A stretch of 64,000 bases of DNA, taken from positions 43,787 through 107,786 of the forward strand of contig JAFGHJ010000030.1 of NCBI GenBank assembly GCA_016930175.1. Direction: 5' to 3'. The translations under genes and the position numbers were made by a program. Of this stretch, positions 57,715 to 64,000 are shown piece by piece. The DNA is from Caldifarciminota bacterium. Lineage in GTDB: Bacteria > Hydrothermota > UBA3072. Below the pieces are notes generated by a model that saw nothing but the letters and a program-made list of their open reading frames with translations, did no database searches and was not told the DNA's origin. Numbering within the stretch: the first letter of the stretch is position 1; the number at the start of each line of letters is the position of its first letter.

Positions 57715-58485
57715 TTATCCATCTTTTTTTCGGAGAAGAATTCTCCGCATATACCAGGTAATATTGCTGCTTTCGCCATTTTCTTTAATTATTCGCAGGA
57801 GTTCATTCGATATATGTTTTCTCTTTTCTCCTGATAAACTCTTTAAAACATACTTTTCTTTTTCCCAGATAGTAACGGTGTTAGGATAGAACCAGCCTGC
57901 GGCAGTGGAATTGTTTACTGCTAAGGATGTTTTTTCGTTATATAGGACTTCCGCGTTATAATCGCCCGCGGACAATATTTTACCCACATAAAGAGTTGCT
58001 CCAGCGGAAGCAACAAGCCCTCTGTTTATACTGAGATACTTTTCGAAAACATCGACATCCGTACGAATATCCTCCGTTTCTTCGATAAATAGCAATCCGC
58101 CTTTATTAAGTTCATTTATCAATTTATTCACCAATTCTATAACGTTTTTCATATGGGAGAGTAAAAACCTGGTATACATAAAATCCGCTTTAACCGGAAA
58201 GGGGAAATTGGTGATGTCGTGGAACAAAAAGTTGCAGTTTTTAAATTGTTTTTTCGCGTATTTTAGCATTTCTTTGGAATTATCAAAACCGTAAACTTTT
58301 TTGCATTTTAAAGCCCTGTAAATCATATCGGTAGTAAAACCGGGACCACAGCCAAGATCCAGAGCTGTTTCTATTTCTACCGATATGTATTTACGCAAGA
58401 ATTCGACTGCCATAGGATTGAAAACCCTGGCTATATCTCCTAATCTATCAGCAGCTTTTTTTGTGGTACCAAAAGTATATCGCAT
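57715..58485 (-). CDS. class I SAM-dependent methyltransferase
   Basis: A 256-residue enzyme with SAM motif I ALDLGCGPGFTTDM (from about residue 41), the acidic ribose contact YGFDNSKEML, and HDITNFPFP followed by MYTRFLLSHM. The substrate cannot be inferred. The C-terminal half lacks membrane or zinc motifs. A consensus promoter and GGAGA precede ATG 58485, and it is separated by 64 bp and a promoter from the next gene. Confidence 0.87.
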   Translation of the reverse strand: MRYTFGTTKKAADRLGDIARVFNPMAVEFLRKYISVEIETALDLGCGPGFTTDMIYRALKCKKVYGFDNSKEMLKYAKKQFKNCNFLFHDITNFPFPVKADFMYTRFLLSHMKNVIELVNKLINELNKGGLLFIEETEDIRTDVDVFEKYLSINRGLVASAGATLYVGKILSAGDYNAEVLYNEKTSLAVNNSTAAGWFYPNTVTIWEKEKYVLKSLSGEKRKHISNELLRIIKENGESSNITWYMRRILLRKKDG

Positions 58486-58507
58486 TTTTCTCCTTCGATA
58501 AGCCTCG

Positions 58508-58535
58508 ATTATAATAAAGAGGGTTAATTTGTCAA
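58508..58535 (-). promoter_or_regulatory. promoter of the methyltransferase gene
   Basis: On the minus strand TTGACA (58535-58530), 16-bp spacer, TATAAT (58513-58508), a near-perfect consensus. It is back to back with the hypF promoter; the two -35 boxes are 5 bp apart and together form GTCAA-CCTGC-TTGAC. Confidence 0.75.
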
Positions 58536-58540
58536 CCTGC

Positions 58541-58568
58541 TTGACTTAACAGGCTATAAGGGTATCTT
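58541..58568 (+). promoter_or_regulatory. promoter giving a leaderless hypF transcript
   Basis: TTGACT (58541-58546), 16-bp spacer, TATCTT (58563-58568). Predicted transcription starts at 58575-58576, the ATG itself, and no Shine-Dalgarno sequence is visible. Confidence 0.55.
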
Positions 58569-58575
58569 TTGCTTG

Positions 58576-60855
58576 ATGAAAAAAGAGCGGAGAAAAATTG
58601 AAATAAGAGGTATTGTTCAGGGAGTCGGATTCCGCCCCGCTGTATATCGTATTGCGAAGAGATATAACTTAAAGGGTTCTGTCTTTAATGATAGTAAAGG
58701 GGTAACTCTGGATGTCGAAGGTTGCCCTGAGGATATAAATTCTTTTTTAGAAGAACTAAAGAAAAATCCTCCTCCGCTTTCAGATATAGGAGAAATCAGA
58801 GGCGAAGAATTACCAGTAAAAGAATTTAATGAATTTAAAATAATAGAAAGTGAAGAAAGTGAAGAAAAAACGACTCTTGTATCTCCCGATATATCAACAT
58901 GTGATGACTGCAGGAAGGAACTCCTAAGTAAGAAAGATAGAAGGTATTTATACCCATTCATAAACTGTACAAACTGCGGACCACGTTTCACAATAACAAA
59001 AGAACTCCCTTATGATAGAAAAAACACGACTATGAAAAAATTCGATATGTGCGAGAAATGCAGAACAGAATATGAAAATCCTGAGGATAGGAGATTTCAC
59101 GCGCAACCCAACGCATGCGGCAAATGTGGACCGCATCTTGAACTTTTAAACTTTAAAGGGAAAAAACTCAATGGAAATCCGATAAATAAAGCAATTAAAC
59201 TCCTAAAAAAAGGTAAAACAATCGCAGTTAAGGGTCTCGGAGGGTTTCACCTTGCCTGTAATGCAAAAGATATAAAAGCAATCACAATTTTAAGAGAAAG
59301 AAAAATGCGTCCATATAAACCACTTGCACTTATGGCAAAAGATATACCAACAATAGAAAAATTTGTGGAAGTTTCCGAAGAGGAAAGAGAACTTCTCATG
59401 AGTCCCAGGGCTCCTGTTGTGCTTCTTAAAAAAAAGGAAAAATGTTCTCTTCCGGATAATATTGCACCAAATAATAATTTTCTCGGGTTCATGCTGCCGT
59501 ATACTCCTCTACATATCCTTTTATTTGAAAAATTGGAAGTTCTCATTATGACATCCGGAAACAAAAGAGACGAACCGATTGCCTTCGATAACAGAGATGC
59601 AATTAAAAGACTTGAAGGTATTGCCGACTATTTTCTTATTCATAACCGCGATATATGGATGCAGGCTGATGACTCTGTAGCTAGAATAGTAGACGATGAA
59701 CCTCTTTTATTGAGACGCTCCCGAGGTTATGCCCCACAACCCATACGATACCCTATTTGGAACGAGAAGAAAATCATTGGTTTTGGAGCACACAAACATA
59801 ATACTTTCTCTATTTCAAGAGGAGATGAAATTTTCGTAAGCCATTATATAGGAGAAACAGATAACCTCGAAACAATAAAAGCTTTCGAAAGAGGAATAGA
59901 ACACTTTACTAATTTCTTCGATATTCCTCCGGATATAGCAGTCGTAGATTTACATCCCGCGTACCAGGCGACTAAATTCGGAAAAAAGTGGGCTTTTGAC
60001 AACAACAAACCTTTAATAGAGGTACAGCATCATCACGCGCATATAGCGTCCTGTCTTGCAGATAACCTTCTGGATGAAAAAGTAATAGGAGTAGCATGGG
60101 ATGGAACCGGATATGGGGAAGATGGAAATATCTGGGGAGGAGAATTCTTAGTTGCCGATCTGGAAGGATTTGAGAGAAAAGCCCATTTGCAATACATTCC
60201 TCTTCCGGGAGGAGATATAGCAGTTAAAGAACCGTGGAGAATGGGTGCAGTATATTTATATGATATCTTTGGCGATAGTTTCAGAAGGTTAGATATAGAT
60301 TTTGTAAAAACCCTGGACAAAAAAAAGTGGTTATACATCAAAACTATGATAGATAAAAGAGTAAATTCTCCTCTAACTTCATCGATAGGAAGACTTTTTG
60401 ATGCGGTCTCTTCTATATTGGGTTTAAGAAGCTCTATAAGTTACCAGGGTCAAGCTGCAATCGAGCTTGAGATGATAGCAAAAGAAGATGAACACGAATT
60501 TTATAAGTTTGATATAATAAGAAATACAAACACTTACATTATTGATCCTAAAAAGGTTATCGAATCAATCTTAGAAGACATCAAAAAAGGAACAGCCAAT
60601 GGATATATTTCCATGAAATTTCATATAGGTTTAGCGGAAATGATTGTTGGTGTTTCAAATTTGTTAAGAGAAGAAACAAATATTAATAAAGTCTGTCTTT
60701 CAGGCGGTGTTTTCCAGAATATGGTGTTAAGAAAAGAAGCAACTCAAAGGTTAAAAAAACAAAGGTTTGAAGTTTATAATCATAGTAAAATACCTCCGAA
60801 TGACGGAGGAATTTCTGCAGGGCAGGTAGCAATCGCTATGAGGAGAGTTAAGTAA
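58576..60855 (+). CDS. hypF: [NiFe]-hydrogenase maturation carbamoyltransferase HypF
   Basis: From ATG 58576 it has 759 residues. Domain order: acylphosphatase-like (GIVQGVGFRPAVYRIA, 1-90); two zinc-finger-like CXXC pairs (CDDCRKE with CTNCGPRF, CEKCRTEY with CGKCGPH, about 105-190); YrdC-like (about 200-370); and the Kae1-like carbamoyl transfer domain (QHHHAHIASCLADN, DGTGYGEDG). With HypE it makes the cyanide ligands of [NiFe]-hydrogenase from carbamoyl phosphate. No other hyp gene or hydrogenase is present here. The length is normal. Confidence 0.95.
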   Translation: MKKERRKIEIRGIVQGVGFRPAVYRIAKRYNLKGSVFNDSKGVTLDVEGCPEDINSFLEELKKNPPPLSDIGEIRGEELPVKEFNEFKIIESEESEEKTTLVSPDISTCDDCRKELLSKKDRRYLYPFINCTNCGPRFTITKELPYDRKNTTMKKFDMCEKCRTEYENPEDRRFHAQPNACGKCGPHLELLNFKGKKLNGNPINKAIKLLKKGKTIAVKGLGGFHLACNAKDIKAITILRERKMRPYKPLALMAKDIPTIEKFVEVSEEERELLMSPRAPVVLLKKKEKCSLPDNIAPNNNFLGFMLPYTPLHILLFEKLEVLIMTSGNKRDEPIAFDNRDAIKRLEGIADYFLIHNRDIWMQADDSVARIVDDEPLLLRRSRGYAPQPIRYPIWNEKKIIGFGAHKHNTFSISRGDEIFVSHYIGETDNLETIKAFERGIEHFTNFFDIPPDIAVVDLHPAYQATKFGKKWAFDNNKPLIEVQHHHAHIASCLADNLLDEKVIGVAWDGTGYGEDGNIWGGEFLVADLEGFERKAHLQYIPLPGGDIAVKEPWRMGAVYLYDIFGDSFRRLDIDFVKTLDKKKWLYIKTMIDKRVNSPLTSSIGRLFDAVSSILGLRSSISYQGQAAIELEMIAKEDEHEFYKFDIIRNTNTYIIDPKKVIESILEDIKKGTANGYISMKFHIGLAEMIVGVSNLLREETNINKVCLSGGVFQNMVLRKEATQRLKKQRFEVYNHSKIPPNDGGISAGQVAIAMRRVK

Positions 60856-60872
60856 GGCAAACTCTCATTTAA

Positions 60873-62030
60873 CTATTTTTTTCTAATTTCTTCCTTGAGG
60901 AGTTCGCCGGCTATGACAAGTCTTTGTATTTCGTTGGTTCCTTCGTAAATCTGTGTGATTTTGGCGTCTCTCATCATTTTTTCCACCGGATAGTCCTTCA
61001 TATATCCATAACCACCTAAAACCTGTACGGCTTCGATTGTTACATACATTGCTACATCGGAGGCGAATAATTTTGCCATCGCGGATTCTTTGGAGAATTT
61101 TTTTGCTCCTCCGTCGATGTATCTGGCTACCTGATAAATTAAAGCTCGTGCGGCTTCGACTCTTGTAGCCATTTCCGCGAGTTTAACCTGAATAGCCTGA
61201 AATTCTCCGATTTTCTTACCGAATTGTTTCCTTGTGTTCGCATAACTTACCGCTTCTCTTAAGGCTCCTTCCGCGATCCCCAGAGCTTGAGAGCCGACTC
61301 CCACACGGGATTGATCAAATGTTTTCATAGCCATCATGAATCCCGAACCTTCTCTTCCTAGCAAGTTTTCTTTAGGAATTTTACAATCCGTGAACACAAG
61401 TTCTCTTGTTGCGGCTGCTCTTATCCCTATTTTATCTTCTTCTTTACCGAAGGAAAATCCTTCGGTGTCTTTCTCGACGATAATTGCAGAAAGTCCTCTT
61501 ATCCCTTTCTCGGGAGCTGTAGTTGTAATTACGACATAAATGTCAGCTTCGCCAGCGTTCGAAATAAATATTTTATTTCCGTTGAAAATATAATAGTCGC
61601 CGTCTTTTTTTGCTTTTAGCTGAACGTTCCCGGCGTCGGAACCTGCTTCAGGTTCTGTTAATGCAAAGGCAGCCCACTTCTCGCCCGCCCCGATAGGAGG
61701 AAGATATTTCTTTTTCTGTTCTTCACTGCCGAAAAGTATTATTGGTATCGCGCCGAGGCCGTTTGCCGCATACGCTGTGGCTGTTCCGCCGTCAACTATA
61801 GATATTTGTTCTGTCGCAAGACACATACCGAACATTCCCATTCCCAGACCTTCATACTCTTCAGGAATAAAAACCCTTATCAAGTCGGATCTACCGAGTT
61901 CCTTGCGGACTTCAGGTGAAAGTTTGCTCGCCCTATCCATTTCTTCTCTTAAAGGTTTTATTTTTTCTTCCGCGACGGTTTTCGCCACTTCCTGTATCAT
62001 TTGCTCTTCTTCTGTGAGCTTATAATCCAT
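60873..62030 (-). CDS. acyl-CoA dehydrogenase
   Basis: A 385-residue flavoprotein of the short/medium-chain type. FAD and substrate contacts are in ALTEPEAGSD and IFISNAGEADI. The C-terminal QIYEGTNEIQRLVIAGELL contains the catalytic Glu in the usual place for butyryl-CoA dehydrogenases. It oxidises acyl-CoA to enoyl-CoA, passing electrons to an electron-transfer flavoprotein. It has AAGGAGG before ATG. No etf or other fatty-acid genes are adjacent, and it converges on hypF with a 17-bp gap and no terminator. Confidence 0.92.
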   Translation of the reverse strand: MDYKLTEEEQMIQEVAKTVAEEKIKPLREEMDRASKLSPEVRKELGRSDLIRVFIPEEYEGLGMGMFGMCLATEQISIVDGGTATAYAANGLGAIPIILFGSEEQKKKYLPPIGAGEKWAAFALTEPEAGSDAGNVQLKAKKDGDYYIFNGNKIFISNAGEADIYVVITTTAPEKGIRGLSAIIVEKDTEGFSFGKEEDKIGIRAAATRELVFTDCKIPKENLLGREGSGFMMAMKTFDQSRVGVGSQALGIAEGALREAVSYANTRKQFGKKIGEFQAIQVKLAEMATRVEAARALIYQVARYIDGGAKKFSKESAMAKLFASDVAMYVTIEAVQVLGGYGYMKDYPVEKMMRDAKITQIYEGTNEIQRLVIAGELLKEEIRKK

Positions 62031-62174
62031 GTTTTCCTCCTTAATTTTATCGTTTCCTTATTTCGCCTTTTAAAAACGGTGAGCCAGACCGGAAGTTATA
62101 TATGCTATGTTAGTATTGTTTTGTAAAAATTCAAGGTTAAAAATTTATCCCTCGCCCCATTCCCGAAAATATTA

Positions 62175-62201
62175 TCACACAGAGACACAGAGGGCACAGA
62201 G
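62175..62201. repeat. 3 x 9-bp CACAGAG word array
   Basis: Three 9-mers (GACACAGAG, GGCACAGAG and so on) in the 247-bp gap between the acyl-CoA dehydrogenase and the truncated beta-helix gene. Same family as 41993-42019 and, on the other strand, 40107-40124 and 52459-52476. Confidence 0.7.
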
Positions 62202-62277
62202 AAAAAGTTTATTTTGTTTTTCCCAACCCAATCCCAGATTTATCTCATACGGAAACATAGAAAATAGGGGCAAACAT

Positions 62278-64000
62278 TTATCTTAACACCTCAAATTTTA
62301 ATATCTGTTGGTTGGTATTAGTTTTTAATCTTAAAAAATATATCCCCTGAGGATAATTCCGCATATCGAGTTTATATGAATGTACTCCTTTGTTTAACGT
62401 TATATTTTTTATTGGAGTATTGATTTTGGACCCTACAACATTGAATACATCCATAGAAGTATTGGTTGTTTCAGTAAGGGTAAATTCAATCGATGTAATT
62501 TCAAGAAAGGGATTCGGTTCGATCTTTATATCTAAAGAAACAGGGTTATCGTTGTAAATTATATATGAGGTATCGACAAACTCACTCGGGCAGGGATTCC
62601 CCAGATATTCCCAGATGTAAGAAGTCAGGGTGATAGGACCTCCGTAAAGTCCGGTGCCTCCGGCGCAGAAACCCCTTTCTCCATCATTCGGACCCGGCCA
62701 GGAACTCATCTTTTCCTTAACTATACCTTCGTTCGGGAAAGGCCAGAGAGGCTCTTGGGTAAGGCTGTCATAGCCGGGTTCGCCCCATAATGTGCCGGAG
62801 ACTCCATACCGGTTAAGTATGGTAGCTCCGATATCGCCTCCGTCCGACGCCGCACCTTTTAAAGGAGAATCATCCTCGACCCTGCAGATGTATTTCAATT
62901 CCGGATTGATAAACCGGTCATTCGGTCCGGCTACAGGGGTGGGAGTTTCCCATGTGTTGCCGAAATTTTCAGTATTTTCATAATAATTGTTATAATCAGA
63001 ATTAACATGATCGGCGATACCATATGAATTACAGTTTGTTATAATTGAATTAGTAAATTCAGAATATGAAAAACCGTCGTCCGTGTAAACCCCTGTTCCC
63101 CAGGCATATGATTGATCCTGAAAATCCCCCCAGATATTTCCAATTGTCAAATGATCTAATGATAATGTCGGGCTACCGCTTTTTACCCCGGCTAAATAGC
63201 CTCCTTTAGAATCCCAGAAAACGCAATTTTCAACAGTTCTATTGCCATTATTGTTGGGGTCGTTTATTGCGGCAGCGCCTGCGAGATCTAAGAATATACA
63301 TCCCTGCACTACCCCGCTGTTATCTTCTGGTGTAGTTTCTTTGTTTTCAAACCAGATGCCACCGTAAAGGTATCCGTAAAGCGATGGATCATCATCTCCC
63401 GAATTAATACTGATGCAATTTTGCATTAGAAAATCATGACAATCGTACGAAGTGAATGTTGCGCATTGGCGGCCCCACCCGGGATCAGGATCATGGTAAT
63501 CGTGTCTTGATACACATCGGCGAAAAATGATTTTTTCGGTAGCTACTCCCTGGTCGCCATAACCCATAAATTTGTACCTTCCGCAACCGTAAGCAAAACA
63601 TTCTTCGAAAAGGATATAACTGCAGCCGGTACCTGCATCGATTACAGTTGTGTTATCTTCACAAACGGTCCCCACAAAAGAACAGCGGATAATTTTTATA
63701 TGGTCGGAACCCGATAGAAACCCCCCATCGTTGAAGTGAATTCCCTGAATATTAATATAACTTCCGGGTGTAATAAGTAATTCGTCTGCAACCGTAACAC
63801 CCCAATCGTTTTCGGCTTTTATGACTGTATAGGCATTCGAAGTTCCGCTAGGAATGCCTTCTCCGTAATGGCTGAAAATTTCCTGGTCATAAGTACGGTC
63901 GCCCCCATGGAAAACCTGGTCATAAGTTCCATCTCTTATTATAAGAGTATCTCCGCTATGCATAGATGGATAGGCGTGTTCGAAGGTAGCCCAGGGCTCA
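62278..64000 (-). CDS. secreted beta-helix protein with sorting domain, 5' end outside window
   Basis: The minus-strand frame stays open to the right edge; an ATG at 63963 is internal, because the preceding codons read PWATFEHAYP and run straight into SGDTLIIRDGTY, a continuous start of a parallel beta-helix. Rungs such as GIHFNDGGFL and YILFEECFAYGCG fill about 400 residues. The C-terminus is a sorting domain (PNPFLEITSIEFTLTETTNT, GIYFLRLKT). The signal peptide lies beyond the window. It may be a pectate-lyase-like enzyme or an adhesin; no catalytic motif is evident. Confidence 0.82.
   Translation of the reverse strand, partial: EPWATFEHAYPSMHSGDTLIIRDGTYDQVFHGGDRTYDQEIFSHYGEGIPSGTSNAYTVIKAENDWGVTVADELLITPGSYINIQGIHFNDGGFLSGSDHIKIIRCSFVGTVCEDNTTVIDAGTGCSYILFEECFAYGCGRYKFMGYGDQGVATEKIIFRRCVSRHDYHDPDPGWGRQCATFTSYDCHDFLMQNCISINSGDDDPSLYGYLYGGIWFENKETTPEDNSGVVQGCIFLDLAGAAAINDPNNNGNRTVENCVFWDSKGGYLAGVKSGSPTLSLDHLTIGNIWGDFQDQSYAWGTGVYTDDGFSYSEFTNSIITNCNSYGIADHVNSDYNNYYENTENFGNTWETPTPVAGPNDRFINPELKYICRVEDDSPLKGAASDGGDIGATILNRYGVSGTLWGEPGYDSLTQEPLWPFPNEGIVKEKMSSWPGPNDGERGFCAGGTGLYGGPITLTSYIWEYLGNPCPSEFVDTSYIIYNDNPVSLDIKIEPNPFLEITSIEFTLTETTNTSMDVFNVVGSKINTPIKNITLNKGVHSYKLDMRNYPQGIYFLRLKTNTNQQILKFEVLR

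Overview
This 64 kb window is AT-rich bacterial chromosomal DNA. I see no rRNA, tRNA, phage, transposase or CRISPR. The organism looks like a didermic, probably uncultured lineage of FCB or candidate-phylum type. WOR-3/Stahlbacteria- or Cloacimonadota-like bacteria are my best guess from gene style; no marker gene here settles it. The evidence is: five large exported proteins that end in a type IX-secretion-like C-terminal sorting domain; lipoproteins, LolA-like and TolC-like proteins and outer-membrane barrels; a DUF2330 protein; and strong Shine-Dalgarno sequences with ordinary sigma-70 promoters (TTGACA/T, spacer 16-17, TATAAT).

Layout. 1-2 kb: a truncated membrane-anchored protein and a RelE-like toxin with a Panacea-domain (DUF4065) antitoxin. 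2.4-8.1 kb: a secreted beta-helix protein, two unknown lipoproteins and an ankyrin-repeat protein. 8.2-9.3 kb: acyltransferase and acyl carrier protein, behind a leader with two possible short ORFs. 9.4-16.3 kb: DEAD-box helicase, GNAT acetyltransferase, secreted GH51 arabinofuranosidase and a secreted LVIVD-repeat propeller. 16.8-21.7 kb: a tight five-gene operon (ABC ATPase, two FtsX-type permeases, LolA-like carrier, outer-membrane barrel). 21.9-25.7 kb: a second secreted beta-helix protein and an unknown exported protein. 26-35 kb: one long transcription unit, lpd-rng-TPR lipoprotein-pyrK-pyrD-pyrF-pyrE-wzc-like kinase, running tail to tail into ugd. 36.7-42 kb: NFU scaffold, PAS-GAF-GAF-HD-GYP phosphodiesterase, isochorismatase-like hydrolase, and a flavoprotein overlapping a short RlmN/Cfr-like radical SAM enzyme. 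42.3-45.5 kb: small barrel, membrane-anchored protein, ferritin-like protein, aminotransferase. 45.6-51.8 kb: a Yip1-TolC-MacA-MacB-type efflux/export operon ending in a glycosyltransferase. 52.5-64 kb: TspO, DUF2330, GH3 glucosidase, B1-like metallo-beta-lactamase, C_GCAxxG_C_C protein, methyltransferase, HypF, acyl-CoA dehydrogenase and a truncated secreted beta-helix protein.

How it fits together. The gene set suggests an anaerobic or microaerophilic heterotroph that exports glycoside hydrolases and adhesin-like proteins, makes exopolysaccharide (BY-kinase, UDP-glucose dehydrogenase, GT4), makes pyrimidines with an NAD-linked type 1B dihydroorotate dehydrogenase, and matures a [NiFe] hydrogenase encoded elsewhere.

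The most unusual feature is in the non-coding DNA. Nearly every sizeable intergenic gap is assembled from short, degenerate, strictly phased word arrays. Unit length is fixed within an array (7, 8, 9 or 10 bp) and most complete arrays total 27-35 bp (5x7, 4x8, 3x9, 3x10). Different word families stack side by side, recur across the window on both strands, and in two places face each other as imperfect hairpins. Other notable points are a metallo-beta-lactamase lacking the first His of its zinc motif, a short RlmN-like enzyme paired with a flavoprotein, several apparently leaderless starts, and a secreted protein whose strong promoter and ribosome binding site lie inside its nominal reading frame.
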